Part shown: positions 1 to 11,418 of the stretch, piece after piece | Position numbering within the stretch: position 1 is the stretch's first letter | How the letters are laid out: every line of letters starts with the position of its first letter | From: Schistocerca nitens | Lineage: Eukaryota > Arthropoda > Insecta > Orthoptera > Acrididae | Direction of reading: 5' to 3' | Length of the DNA: 64,000 bases | Assembly (NCBI RefSeq): GCF_023898315.1 | Contig: NC_064622.1 | Coordinates: 175,976,178-176,040,177, forward strand | Program-made: the position numbers and the translations under genes | The notes under the pieces: generated by a model | Told to the model about the DNA's origin: nothing | What the model saw: the letters and a program-made list of their open reading frames with translations, nothing else | Databases searched by the model: none

Positions 1-2463
1 ACATTCCATTATCCTCGTTTTGCTTTTGTTGATGTTGATCTTATATCCTCCTTTCAAGACACTGTCCATTCCGTTCAATTGCTCTTCCAGGTCCTTTGCT
101 GTCTCTGACAGAATTACTTTGTCATCGGCAAACCTCAAAGTTTTTATTTCTTCTCCCTGGATTTTAATTCGTACTCCAAATTTTTCTGTTGTTTCCTTTA
201 CTGCTTTCTCAATATACAGATGGAATAAGACCGGGGATAGGCTATAATCCTGTCTCACTCCTTTCTCAGTCACTGATTCCCTGTCGTGCCCCTCGACTCT
301 TATAACATGTACAAATTGTAAATAGCTTTTCGCTCCCTGTATTTGACCACTACCACCTACAGAATTTGAAAGAGGGTATTCCAGTCAATATTGTCAAAAG
401 CTTTCTCTAAGAGTACAAATGCTACAAACGTAGATTTTCCTTTCCTTTATCTATCTTCTAAGATAAGTCGTTGGGTCATTATTGCCTAACGTGTTCCAAT
501 ATTTCTACGGAATCCAAACTGATCTCCCCCTAGGTCGTTTTCTACCTGTTTTTCCATTCGTCTGTAAAGTATCCGCTTTAGTATCTTGCAGTCGTGACTA
601 ATCAAACCGATAGTTCAGTAATTTTCAGACCTGTCAACAGCTACTTTCTTTGAGATTGGAATTATTGTATTCTTCTTCAAGTCTGGGTTATTTCGCTTGT
701 CTCATATATCTTTCTCACCAGATGGTAGAGTTTTGTCATGGCTGGCTCTCCCAAGTCCTAATGGAATGTCGTCTACTAGCTGGACCTTGTTTCGACTTAG
801 ATCTTGCAGCGATCTGTCAAATTCTTCATTCAGTATCATGTCTCCCATCCCATCTTCATCTACGACCTCTTCCATTTCCATAGCATTGCTCTCAAGTACA
901 TTGCTCTCATATAGGCCCTCTATATACTCGTTCCACTTATCAGCTTTCCCTTCTTTGCTTAGAACTGTCCTTTAAGCATCCCTGCTTAGCCATTTTGCAC
1001 TTTCTTTCGATCTCATTTTTAGACGTTTGTATTCCTTTTCGCCTGCTTCATTTACTGCATTTTTACATTTTCTTCTTTCATCGTTTATATTCAATATCTC
1101 TTCTGTTACCCAACGATTTCTACTATCCCTTGTCTTTTTACCTACTTGATCCTCTGCTGCCTTCACTATTTCATCTCTCAAAGCTACCCATTCTTCTTCT
1201 AGTATATTTCTCTTTCCCGTCCTTGTCAATAATTATCTAATGCTCCCTCTGAAACTCCCTACAACCTTTGGTTCTTTCAGTTTATCTAGGCCCCATCTCC
1301 ATAAATTCCCACAGTTTCTTCAGTTTTAATCTACAGTTCATAATCAATAAATTGTAGTCAGATTCCACATCTGCCCCTGGAAATGTCTTACAATTAAAAA
1401 CCTAGTTTCGAAATCTCTGTCTTACCATTATATAATCTACCTGAAATCTTGCAGTGTTTCCAGGCCTCTTCCACGTATAAAACCTTCATTTATGTTTCTT
1501 AAGCCAAGTGTTAGCTATGATTAAGTTATTCTCTGTGCAAACTTCTACCAGGCGGGATCCTCTTTCATTCCTTACCCCCATTCCATATTTACCTACTACT
1601 TTTCCTTCTCTTCCTTTTCCTAATATCGAATTCCAGTCCGCCGTGACTATTAAATTTTCGTCTCCCTTCACTACCTCAATAATTTCTTTTATGGTATCGT
1701 ACATATCTTCTATCTCTTCATCATCTTCGGAGCTAGCTGCACATAATCTTGTACTAATTTGGTAGGTGTGGGCTTCGTTGCTACAATAATGCGTTCACTT
1801 TGCTGTTTGTAGTAGCTTACCCGCATTCCTGTTTTCCTATTCATTATTAAACCTGCTCCTACATTACGCCTATTGGATTTTTGTATTTATAACCCTCTAT
1901 TCAACTGACCAGAAGTCTTGTTCCTCCTGCCACCGAACTTCACTAATTCCCACTATATCTAACTTTAACCCATCCATTTCCCTATTTAAATTTTCTAACC
2001 TACCTGCCCAGTCAAGGGATCTGACATTCTACGCTCAGATCTGTAGAACGCCAGTTTTCTCTCTCCTGATAACGACGTGTTCCTGAGTGGTCTCCGCCCG
2101 GAAATCGAAATGGGGAACTATTTTACCTCCGGAATATTTTACCCAAGAGGATGCCATCATCATTTAACCATACAGTAGAGCTGCATGCCCTAGGGAAGAA
2201 TTACGGCTGTAGTTTCCCTTGCTTTCAGTTGTTCGCAGTACCAGTATAATAAGGTCGTTTTGGTTAATGTTACAAGGCCAGATCAGTCAATCATCCAGAC
2301 CGTTGCCCTTGCAACTGAAAACGCTGCTGCCCCTCTTCAAGAACCACACGCTTGTCGGGCCTCTCAACAGATACCCCTCCGTTATGGTTGCACCAACGGT
2401 ACGGCTATCTGTATCGCTGAGGCATGCAAGCCTCCGCATCAACGGCAAAGTTCATGGTTTATT
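1..2463 (-). mobile_element. RTE-like LINE, 5' part, degenerate (copy A)
   Basis: The reverse complement matches the full-length element at 41874-45249 from its 5' UTR to just past the RT FADD motif, where the window begins. Minus-strand pieces can be read: 1486-1704 covers the AP-endonuclease motif region (DWNSILGKG) and 972-1229 covers the linker (EEEWVALRDEIVKAAEDQVG). The frame is broken by many stops and indels. The 5' end at about 2463 matches the 5' end of the full-length copy, so this insertion was probably not 5'-truncated. Its 3' end and target duplication lie outside the window. It serves as the uninverted reference for the rearrangement at 42752-42932. Confidence 0.9.
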
Positions 2464-2982
2464 AGCTCATAAAAATTCGGAGGTGGTGGCCAAAGCCTGA
2501 CGTGCACTCTTTGGAGCAGTACCTAGCGGGACAGGAGCGTAGTGAGTCTAAACCATTCAGTTTTAACGCCTACGATCACTTCTACATGCTCTTGCAATTT
2601 TGGAGCAGCAGACGTTGTCTCCAGTATTGTGCTGACATAAAACCACGATCGCAGAATGTGCACGATGGCTACCGAGAGACTCTCTTGAGAAACCCAAGAT
2701 AAATGAGGGCGAATCATGTGAGATTTCTGGGAGGCTGGCGTAAGAAGTCCTCTCATGCATCGAGTCCCAAGCCACAACAACCACCCAAAAGCGGGAGGGG
2801 GCACACTTGTTTCTTTCTGTGCGAAGGAGGGGCTGAGACAGCTTTCTAAAGTTGATGAACACAAAAAAGTAGACCGAATGGCAGTGGAACCTTATTGATG
2901 GAGAGTCATCACTCCATTTCTGTTTACCGGAAATTTAGCAGGGGGTCCCACTGCATAGTGGCTGTTTCGGCGTATTCTGGCG
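2464..2982. other. Intergenic, nothing recognised
   Basis: Short minus-strand open frames at 2523-2864 have no recognisable domain. No terminal repeats or promoter-like elements stand out. Confidence 0.4.
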
Positions 2983-2993
2983 TGCGCAAGATA

Positions 2994-3156
2994 TGGTTCA
3001 AATGGCTCTGTCCCATAGAACTTAGAACCACTTAAACCTAACTAACCTAAGGACACCACACACATCCATGCCCGAGGCAGGATTCGAACCTGCGACCGTA
3101 GCGGTCGCGCGGTTCCAGACTGTAGCGCCTAGAACCGCTCGGCCCCTCCGGCCGGC
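2994..3156 (-). mobile_element. tRNA-derived SINE, family I (internally deleted)
   Basis: This is the main SINE of the window. It has a tRNA-like head with a pol III B box (GGTTCGAATCC on the minus strand), then a body containing TTAGGTTAGTTAGGTTTAAG and an end reading GAGCCATTTGAACCA. This copy lacks about 40 bp of the body between the CTAAGTTCTA and CAGAGCC parts. An 11-bp target duplication, tgcgcaagata, flanks it at 2983-2993 and 3157-3167. The A-box side is mutated. Confidence 0.93.
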
Positions 3157-3167
3157 TGCGCAAGATA

Positions 3168-3850
3168 GACAAGGCTTTTGAAATGAACTGTCTGCCATTT
3201 TAGTTAAGCTCTTAAATACTTGAGAATCAAGAAATACTTTTTTTTAGCCATCAGTGTCCTTACTGAGTGGATGCGGCCCGTCACGCAATTATCTCTTACG
3301 CCAACTTCTTCATCTCTGAATAGTACTCGCAACCTACGTCCGCAATTATTTGTTGGATGTATTCAAATCTCAGTCTTCCCCTAAAAAACTTACCCTCCAC
3401 AGATCCCGCTAGCACCGTGGATTTCAATCCCGGATGTCTTAACACACGTCCTGTTATTCTAGAGTCGCGTCTAGGGAGAGAGAAGCACCCGAATAGCGCG
3501 GCAGGGTATTTTTCGAACAGTGTGGAGCCGGGAGCACCAGCAGTGCTTGGAGCAACGGATATGCGTTGCGGAGCGGCACGACGTCTTTTCCGGGTCTTCG
3601 TTTACTCTTCTTCGCCAAGACTAGGCGGAAGGCAAAGGTCTGGTTCGCTTATGTTGTGCGCAACTAGTTGATCAGCTCTGGTACCGCTTTCCCGCTGCGC
3701 AAGCTCTTTGAACAGATGTTCGTGTTTATATTCACTGAGTGGTCATGCACAATTTCTTGTTGGGCTCCACGATACTAGGACTAACGTCTGCCTGCTCTGT
3801 GTAATTTTGAAGTAACTTAACTCAATCTACTGGACAGCGTTCTGTGTAGT
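3168..3850. other. Intergenic, nothing recognised
   Basis: No element termini or coding domain were found. A 104-codon plus-strand frame at 3357-3671 resembles no family I know and is probably chance. Confidence 0.4.
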
Positions 3851-4698
3851 AAAATTTTCCATGGTTAATGTTGTATAATCTTGTTTTCAACATGTACGAG
3901 CAGTATAAAATTCCTACAGACTTTGAGAAAAACATTATGGTCCCCATTCCAAAGAAGGCAAATGCTACAAGATGTGAAAATTATAGGACGCTCAGCCTAG
4001 TTACTCACGCCTCTAAAATAGTAACCTCAATTATCCTAAAACGCATAGAATAAAAAGTCGAAGCTACACTCTCCGAAGACCAGTTTGGATTCCGGAAATG
4101 TAGAGGAACCAGAGAAGCATTTGCTCTAAAACTAATAATAGAGACACGACTAGATAAGAACCTGACAACATACATAGCTTTCGTAGATGTAGAGAAAGCC
4201 TTTGATAATGTTAAATGGGATAAGATGTTTGAGGTACTCAAAAAAGTAGAAGTAGACCATAAAGATAGAAAAATGATATGGAATCTGTACCAAAACGAGA
4301 CAGCAGTTATCCGTGGACGGACAAAACAAGAAGAGGTGCAGATACGGAAAGGTGTCCGACATGGTTGAGCACTATCCTCTGTTATCTTTAACCTATACAT
4401 TGAAGAGGGGCTGAAAAAAGTAAGGGAAAATTCACATACAGGTGTAGTAATTCATGGGCAACGAATAGATATGATAATATATGCCCATGATATAGCTGTC
4501 CTAGCTGAAAGTGAAGAAGATCTTGTAGTCCTACTGAATAGAATGGATAAAGTTATGGGGAAGAATATAACATGAGAATTAATAAAGCAAAAACAAAAGT
4601 AATGGCATGCGACAAAAAAGATCAATTGAAAGTCCAAGTTCATGTAGGCAATGAACAGCTTGAAGAAGTTGATAAATTTACTTATCTGGGCAGTAATA

Positions 4699-5347
4699 CG
4701 AGGGCTGCCCAGAAAGTAAGTTACGATCGGTCGCGAAACGGAAACCACTGGGAAAATCCGGTAAAGCTTCGCACAGATGTGTTGGTCAGTGTCTCTAGTA
4801 TGCCCGTCAATCGTGTCGCGACCCTCTTTTCAGTTTTGAGTGAACAGTGAGCACGTAAAGATGCGTAGGGAATAGCGTCTCCCGCCAAGCACGAGGGCCC
4901 GGTTAGAGATTTCGCCTGTGTCATGCAGCCCACATAACACAACTGTCGAGCAGTTCCTTCTTCAAGCCAATTCTCGGCCGCACACTGCAGGGGCAATGAA
5001 GACGCTCCTGCAGCGTTTCCGATGAGAAGTGTTTGATCACCCACAATACAGTCCGTAATTGGCTCCCCCTGAGTCTCATTTCTGCTCACAAAAACCGCTG
5101 GCCATGAAGACCAAATTTTTCGACAGACAACGAGCTGCAGACCTGGCAGAAAGCATAGGCGGCTGCTTTCTATGACGAGGATATTGGAAAGTTGATACAA
5201 CACTACGACAAAACTCGAAGTTGGAGCGGCGACTATGTAGAGAAGTAGGTGGAAGGTGTACCTAACTGTTGCAAATAAAATGTTTCTGGTTTTCACTGTG
5301 GTTTCCGTTTCGCGACCGATCGTAACTTACTTTCTGGACAGCCCTCG
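4699..5347 (+). mobile_element. Internally deleted mariner-like element
   Basis: Near-identical terminal inverted repeats of about 50 bp begin CGAGGGCTG and include GTAAGTTACGATCGGTCGCG. The element is flanked by TA at 4697-4698 and 5348-5349. Only the transposase tail is recognisable: FYDEDIGKLIQHYDK and GDYVEK followed by a stop, near 5160-5250. At 649 bp it is half the usual 1.3 kb, so it is non-autonomous. It sits inside LINE copy B. A 648-bp relative lies at 11419-12066. Confidence 0.92.
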
Positions 5348-5349
5348 TA

Positions 5350-5909
5350 TTACCAGGTATGGAAGGAGCAAGGCAGAAGTGAGAAGTAGAATTGCTCAAG
5401 CAAAGGTTGCTTTTAACAAGAAGAAACATATCTTAACATCTAGGAGCATCAGCCTTGAAATCAGGAAAGGATTTTTGAAATCATATGTGTGGAGTGTGGC
5501 ATGCTATGGGTGTGAAACATGGACTCTCGGGACAGAGGAAGACCAGAAGCTAAATTCTTTTGAAATGTGGTGCTATAGACGCATGCTCAAAATAAAATGT
5601 ATCGACAAGGTCACAAACGAAGTGGTTCTGGAAATAGCAGGTGAGAAAAGAAGCTTCTGCAGTTTCATTGTTAAAAGAAGATTGCAATTTACAGGTCATC
5701 TATTAAGACATAAAGGACTCCTGAACACAATCATAGAGGGATATGTCGAGGGAAAAAGACCAAGAGAAAGACCACGGCTGAGGTACATGGATCAAATCAT
5801 GAAAGATGTGGGATGTAACACCTATAAAGAAATGAAGAGAAAAGCTGAAAGACGCACAGAATGGAGACAAGCTGCCATTGTAGCTGTTACAAACCAATCC
5901 TTGGATTGA
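5350..5909 (+). pseudogene. LINE copy B RT C-terminal domain fragment
   Basis: This is an open frame of about 186 codons, starting right after the inserted mariner, that encodes the conserved LINE tail (RSRIAQAKVAFNKKKHILTS, SVACYGCETW, EMWCYRRMLKIK, RERPRLRYMDQIMKDVG). If the mariner and one TA are removed, the upstream GSN codons join to ITRYG in frame, so the transposon interrupts what was one reading frame. The frame has no start codon of its own. Confidence 0.85.
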
Positions 5910-5936
5910 CCACTACAGAAGAAAGAAATGTTGTTA

Positions 5937-6451
5937 TGATTACGTAAAGTGCCCAGTTGTCACGCATAGCGGTATCAGGGTCCTACGTCTTGTCTAGTTT
6001 TCTAAAGAAAAAAATTGTTTGTTTTTAAAATTCTTATGCAAGAGAACAAGTTGTTCCAGTTTTAATGTTTGTTTTTACGATATATTAGAAGCTGGTGGGT
6101 CGTTTTGTTTTACTATTATACAGCCATTTTAAGCATGTGGTGAGCTCCGGCTAATGTTAGGACCCTAGCGAGTAGTTTATTTATTTCTTCCTGGAAAAAG
6201 CTGCAGATTCCTTTCTGTAATTGTCTGTTAGCGAAGCTTGTTTCCTAGGGCACATCAACTTATTGGAAACGTTCTACAAGTCCAATCATGCCTAAACCGT
6301 AACTTTAAGTGTAATATAATCCAGTCAGACACTTATCCTTCTTATTTGCTAACAGCACTAACTGCGCTGCTGGCAGAGTGTTCCGCGTCGGCGGCCTCTA
6401 GCCGCGTGGGCCTGGCTTACTTGCTGCCGTCTGCACGGCTCTCGAGCATTT
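5937..6451. other. Intergenic, AT-rich
   Basis: No coding or repeat structure was recognised. The sequence becomes GC-rich near 6370-6460, just before the SINE. Confidence 0.4.
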
Positions 6452-6462
6452 CCTAGCGCGGC

Positions 6463-6668
6463 GCCGGCCGCGGTGGCCGAGCGGTTCTAGGCGCTTCAGT
6501 CGGGAACCGCGCGACTGCAACGGTCGCACGTGCGAATCCTGCCTCGGGCATGGATGTGTGTGGTGTCCTTAGGTTAGTTAGGGGGTTTAAGTAGCTCTAC
6601 GTTCTAGGGGACTGATGACCTCAGATGTTAAGTCCCATAGTGCTCAGAGCCATCTGAACCATTTTGAA
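6463..6668 (+). mobile_element. tRNA-derived SINE, family I
   Basis: Nearly full length. The A-box region TGGCCGAGCGG is intact, while the B box is mutated (acGTGCGAATCC). The imperfect 11-bp target duplication is cctagcgcggc at 6452-6462 and cctatcgcggc at 6669-6679. Confidence 0.95.
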
Positions 6669-6679
6669 CCTATCGCGGC

Positions 6680-7190
6680 TTGCTGTTTGTTTGCAGTGCG
6701 TGTCATGGCTGTCTGTGCTCAAGCTGAGTATCTTACGTTATATGACTTGCACTGTAAATGAACTTTTGTTGTCGATCAAGTGGTATTTGACTAACCGGTG
6801 TCGGACAGGAAATTTTCTCTTTAATGTTTAATATATAATGTATTCTTGTTCTAAGTTTTATTGTAATTTTTTTGTGTAAACCCTTTGGGTAGTACCGATC
6901 TTATCTTTGTTAATATGTATCTTTTGCACTTGAATTCGCGTGAAGACATTTGTCTAGAACTGTTTTAATTATTTTGATCGGCTGGTTTATTTAAAATTAA
7001 CTTGAAAATTTTAAAAAAGACCAATATTGTTAAGGTCTTATTTTTTGACTTTGTATGAGGTTATTATTATTTTTATTTAACTGCTGTCTCACTCATCATT
7101 TTGAACGCCCTGTATTGGCAAATTAACTTCACTTTTTCTGCCTGTTAGCAAAGGGGACCTGTTGTTATCCAGGAAAACATATAAAAATAA
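6680..7190. other. Intergenic, AT-rich
   Basis: Nothing was recognised up to the LINE tail that begins near 7191. Confidence 0.4.
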
Positions 7191-7355
7191 ATGTTGTTGT
7201 TCAAGGATAAAAGATGTCCTTCCATGTTTTCCCTGACACTGGTAATTCACAGTTTCACATATCTTATCAATGCACTTGATTTCCAGCACTCTTTAATAGC
7301 ACCATACGTCAGACGTCTCGACTGTCTTGTTTTTCGGTTTCCCCACAATACTGTG

Positions 7356-7559
7356 GTTCAAAAATGGTTCAAATGGCTCTGAGCACTATGGGACTTAACT
7401 ACTGTGGTCATCAGTCCCCTAGAACTTAGAACTACTTAAACCTAACTAACCTAAGGACATCACACACATCCATGCCCGAGGCAGGATTCGAACCTTCGAT
7501 CGTAGCAGTCGCGCGGTTCCGTACTGCGCGCCTAGAACCGCTAGACCACCGCGGCCGGC
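7356..7559 (-). mobile_element. tRNA-derived SINE, family I
   Basis: Full length, inserted in LINE copy C. The target duplication cacaatactgtg is at 7344-7355 and 7560-7571 and continues as similar sequence on both sides (ttcaaa). The B box is mutated on the minus strand (gaaGGTTCGAATCC remains readable). Confidence 0.95.
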
Positions 7560-7597
7560 CACAATACTGTGCTTCAAACGTACATTGTCAGAAATTT

Positions 7598-7806
7598 TTT
7601 TTTTTGGATCTGAGCACTATGGGACTTAACAGCTATGGTCATCAGTCCCCTAGAACTTAGAACTACTTAAACCTAACTAACCTAAGGACAGCACACAACA
7701 CCCAGCCATCACGAGGCAGAGAAAATCCCTGACCCCGCCGGGAATCGAACCCGGGAACCCGGGCGTGGAAAGCGAGAACTCTACCGCACGACCACGAGAT
7801 GCGGGC
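7598..7806 (-). mobile_element. SINE with alternative tRNA head and family-I body (family II)
   Basis: The last ~110 bp are the family-I body (TTAGGTTAGTTAGGTTTAAG, GGGGACTGATGACC). The head is a different tRNA-like unit: TCGTGGTCGTGCGGTAGAG as the A-box region and GGGTTCGATTCCCGG as the B box, followed by GGGATTTTCTCTGCCTCG. The target duplication tgtcagaaattt is at 7586-7597 and 7807-7818. It lies 38 bp from another SINE, and both interrupt LINE copy C. Confidence 0.93.
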
Positions 7807-8525
7807 TGTCAGAAATTTCTTTAGATTAAGACCAATGTTTCACACTAGCAGACTTCTCCTTCTGTATGCTAATTCGTAGAAGCAGAATTCCTTCAGTTCG
7901 TCTATTCGCGTTCTCAGTTTTGACATTAAGTTTAACAGTAACTCATTTCGGCTCCTCCTCATTACTTTCGGTTCTCTTCGATTTACTCTGAATCCATATA
8001 ACGTATCATAGACCAATCCGTTAAAAGAGTCCTCTAATTCTTCTTCACTTTTATATCAGCGAATCTTATTACTGATGTTCTTTCACTGTGAATTTTAGTA
8101 CCACCACTGAATCTATCGTTAATTGGCGTCACTGCTTCTTAGATGTACGGATGTAACAGTAAGAGAGAAAGGCTGTCTCCTTGTGTTAAATCTTTTTTAA
8201 TCCGAGCACTTCGTTCTTAGTTTTCCATTCTTTTTGGTATTTCTCGGTTCTTACACACATCGTATACTGCCCGTCTTCTCCTATAATTTACACCAATTTT
8301 TTCTGCGAATTTCGATCATCTTGCACCATTTTACATTGGCGAATGTGTCTTCAGTTCTCATTAAGTATAGGTTCCATTATTAATTGCTACGTTAGAACTG
8401 CCTGTCTCGTGCGATTACCTTACCGGCAACCACACTGATCACGATTTTCTTTCCCTTTCTGCCGTATACTGCTCTTGTCAGCAACTCGGATGCATGGGCT
8501 GTTAAGCCAACAGTGCGATAGTTCT

Positions 8526-8725
8526 CGCCGGCCGCGGTGGCCGTGCGGTTCTGGGCACTTCAGTCCGGAACCGCGTGACTGCTACGGTCGCAGATTCGAA
8601 TCCTGCCTCGGGCATGGATGTGTGTGATGTCTTTAGGTTAGTTAGGTTTAAGTAGTTCTAACTTCTAGGGCACTGATGACCTCAGGTGTTGAGTCCCATA
8701 CTGCTCAGAGCCATTTGAGCCATTT
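8526..8725 (+). mobile_element. tRNA-derived SINE, family I
   Basis: Full length. The A-box region reads TGGCCGTGCGG and the B box has one substitution (gcaGATTCGAATCC). The 9-bp target duplication gatagttct is at 8517-8525 and 8726-8734. It is inserted in LINE copy C. Confidence 0.94.
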
Positions 8726-9512
8726 GATAGTTCTTGCACTTACCTATCCTTTTTTATCTTCGGGGTTGTTGGACGATATTTTTCTGAAAGTCTGCTGATA
8801 TGTCTTCAGAGTCACAGGTTCTACACATAAACTTGAATAGTGGTTTGGTTACCACTTTTCCAAACGATTTTAAAAATTCCGAAGGAATGTTGTCTATCCC
8901 TTCTGCTTTATTTCATTGCAAGTCTTACAAAGCGCTGTTAAACACTGCCTCTAATACTATGTTCTCCATCTCGTCTCCCATTCCTTCTTCAGTCATGTTA
9001 TCAGGCAAGCCATCACCCTCGTAGAGGCCCTCAGTGTACTCTTCCCATCTATTCGCTCTCTGCTCTGGGCTTAACAATGAACAGTGAAATTCTCATTGCA
9101 CTCTTAATGCTAACACTTTGCTTCTGACTTTTCTGTACACTGAACCGGTCTTTCCGACCATCATTTATCTTTCGATTTCTTTATATTTTCCTTGCAGCCA
9201 TTTTGCCTTGGCTTCTCTGATCTTCGTACTTATTTAATTCCTAAGTGACTTACATTTAGATATTCCTGTCTTTCCCTCAACTATTTTTATTTCCTTCTTT
9301 CGTCGATGAATTGAAACATTTCTTCCATTATCCGATGTTTCTGCGCCATTACCCCCTTGTACCTATATTTGCCTGTCGAACTTAGGTGATTGCTCTTTCC
9401 AGAGAGTCCAGCCCTCTTCAAGTGAGCTCCCTTCCGTGGTATTCATTATCGCAGTATCTATGGTCTCAGAGATTTTTAAACGCATCTCATCACTCATCAG
9501 TACTTTAGTCAG

Positions 9513-9612
9513 GGAAAGACAAGGAACGGAAACATAAGTCAATTAGGAATGAAATAAACAGGAAGAGCAGAGAAGCCAAGCAAAAATGGCTGCAGGAAAA
9601 ATATGAAGAAAC
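9513..9612 (+). repeat. LINE linker fragment in inverted orientation
   Basis: The plus strand reads as the LINE linker (EINRKSREAKQKWLQEKYEE). The homologous stretch of LINE copy C at about 9190-9310 reads on the minus strand (IREAKAKWLQGKYKE). The two are alternative copies of the same segment in opposite orientations about 200 bp apart. Confidence 0.7.
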
Positions 9613-9834
9613 AGATTTATTCTTCCGGACGAGTCTCTTTAAACTTCAGCGTACTCTTCATCATTGCTAAATTTTGATCCGCTTGTATATCTGAACCTTG
9701 GTAAGCTTTACAATCCAGTATCTGATTTCGGAGTCTCTGATGATGCTGTAATCCAGTTTAAGTCCTCCGTATCTCTAGACCTTATCCAAGTAAACTTCCT
9801 CCTATTCTGATTTTTGAATAGTGTATTCGAAATT

Positions 9835-10161
9835 GGGCAACGGCCTTGCCGCATTGGATACACCGGTTCCCGTCAGATCACCGAAGTTAAGCGCTGTCGG
9901 GCGTGGCCGGAACTTGGGTGGGTTATCATCCGGGCCGCCATGCGCTGTTGCCATTTTTCGGGATGCACTCAACCTCGTGATGCCAATTGAGGAGCTACTC
10001 GACCGAATAGTAGCGGCTCCGGTCAAAGAAAACCATCATAACGACCGGGAGAGCGGTGTGCTGATTACACGCCACTCTTATCCGCATCTTCAGTACAGGA
10101 TGACACGGCGGTCGGATGGTCCCTATGGGCCACTTGTGGCCTGAAGACAGAGTGCTTTTTT
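9835..10161 (+). mobile_element. 5S rRNA-derived SINE (SINE3 type)
   Basis: The first 117 bp (9836-9952) are a recognisable 5S rRNA sequence: ATACACCGGTTCCCGTC, GATCACCGAAGTTAAGC and GTCGGGCGTGG are present, with complementary ends GGCAACGG and GCGCTGTTGCC. A unique body of about 200 bp follows and ends GAGTGCTTTTTTT. Perfect 11-bp target duplications, tattcgaaatt, are at 9824-9834 and 10162-10172. The internal 5S promoter (A box, intermediate element and C box) would drive transcription by pol III with TFIIIA. It is inserted in LINE copy C. It is not a 5S gene, because it has an extra body, a tail and target duplications. Confidence 0.93.
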
Positions 10162-10430
10162 TATTCGAAATTACTAAACAAATTTATTGCAGAATTCAGT
10201 TAGCCTTTTTCCTCTCTCGTTCCTACTCCAAACCCATATTCTCGCGTCACTCTTTTTTTCTATTCCCCAACTGCCATTTTCCAATCTCCTATGATTATTC
10301 GATATTGTATCCTCTTACAGAATCAAATTACCCGTTCAGTATCCTCATATACTTTATCTCTCTCTTCATCTTCTGCTTGTGACTTCGGAATGTCTACCTG
10401 AACTAATGTTGTTGGCGTTTAATTCAGATA

Positions 10431-11418
10431 TATACCCGTTGAGAGAGTTCTCTGGTTCCCGAGGAGCATACTGCTAAGGCCAGTAGAATTTTAATTCTTT
10501 CAATTGTTGCGAAATTATCCTATGAATTTATATGAATTATTAACTAAACACTTAATCGTTTAAAACAAGTGATATGTTTCGCATCCATTCCTCAACCACT
10601 CCTTACAATTGCTTTCCATTCATGCTTCGTCCTCTACACGGCTGCTTCGAATAAACCGTTTCTACACAGCGTGTATATTATAGACTCCTGTATTTCGTGT
10701 GCGCAGCAGCACCGAAATTCCTCTTGAGGAAGGTACGAAGTGCAGGCATGAATCTTTGATATTCTGGGAGAAAGCCCCAAAGGCCGCGCTCGTGAGTGTG
10801 CGTCGATCGAAAGGTGAAGGTTCTCAAAAAGGCGAGGCGGCTGGCAGGCACGGGGTCTGTGCTCGCAACCTCTTCGGCGGCCGCCGGCTCGCCAGTGCCG
10901 GACAACAGACGGCCTCGTGTGTGTCCGGACATTGTCCTGCTAAGTGGGCCTGCTAGCTACGCACACATACTCAGCCCTCTGGGACGCACGGTAGCGTAGT
11001 CCAGAACAGAGTGTGTTTGCCCTAGTGTGTCGGCTCAGATTGTTGGGTCTCTGTATTAATTGTATCGCAACACAGCCACACATTTCCTCTTAACATGGTT
11101 CCTGATACAGGGTGAATCACCTGAAACTTCGACTGCAAATGTTATGAAAATGGAAACTGCTATTGATGTCCGGTTTTCACAGAATGGATTGATAGTCAGG
11201 GGCTCCTATTGTTAACCAATCAACAGATTGTAATCATTATTAGAAAGTGTATTTTTATGCAAACATGTACTTTCCTAGATGGAACAATACCTATTCACAT
11301 TAACAAATCAAAAGCGGTGTAAATTAGAATATCAGCGGTTTTTCTTGCAGGACTCTACTGCGAGTCGCTTACGAGATATCGTATTTTGAAAAGTTCCTAC
11401 ACTGTCACTTGTACAACA
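10431..11418. other. Intergenic with a GC-rich patch
   Basis: 10780-11000 is GC-rich with short open frames on both strands (10678-10932 minus, 10699-10956 plus). Neither shows a domain. The rest is AT-rich and unassigned. Confidence 0.4.

Larger units (their letters stand above)
3851..5936 (+). mobile_element. RTE-like LINE, 5'-truncated, second family (copy B)
   Basis: It contains reverse transcriptase and the C-terminal domain of an APE-type LINE related to, but clearly diverged from, the 41874-45249 family. In order: fingers (IPTDFEKNIMVPIPKK, ENYRTLSLV), DQFGFRK, palm motif A (AFVDVEKAFDNVKW), motif B with an internal stop (GVRHG then TGA), motif C decayed to YAHD where FADD is expected, then after an inserted mariner the tail domain WCYRRMLKIKCIDKVTNE and GHLLRHKG. 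The endonuclease half is missing. Inactive by stops, frameshifts and loss of the catalytic Asp pair. Confidence 0.88.
7191..10430 (-). mobile_element. RTE-like LINE, heavily decayed (copy C), with SINE insertions
   Basis: Minus-strand matches run in LINE order. The C-terminal domain is at 7191-7350 (LEIKCIDKICETVNYQCQGK, comparable to the LKIKCIDKVTNE region of copy B). RT and linker follow at 7820-9310 (for example KAKWLQGKYKEI near 9200). The AP endonuclease is at 10160-10430, where IIGDWKMAVG can be read. No open frame survives. Four SINEs are inserted (7356-7559, 7598-7806, 8526-8725, 9835-10161), and one segment at 9513-9612 has the opposite orientation to the rest. The ends are approximate. 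Confidence 0.75.

Noticed and set aside
8526-8620. tRNA genes, suggested by many A/B-box matches
   Set aside because: All such heads continue into the shared SINE body and lie within target duplications; they lack a complete mature tRNA end, so they are SINE heads.
9836-9952. A 5S rRNA gene
   Set aside because: It is fused to a non-ribosomal body and flanked by 11-bp target duplications, and it carries several substitutions; a SINE explains it better.
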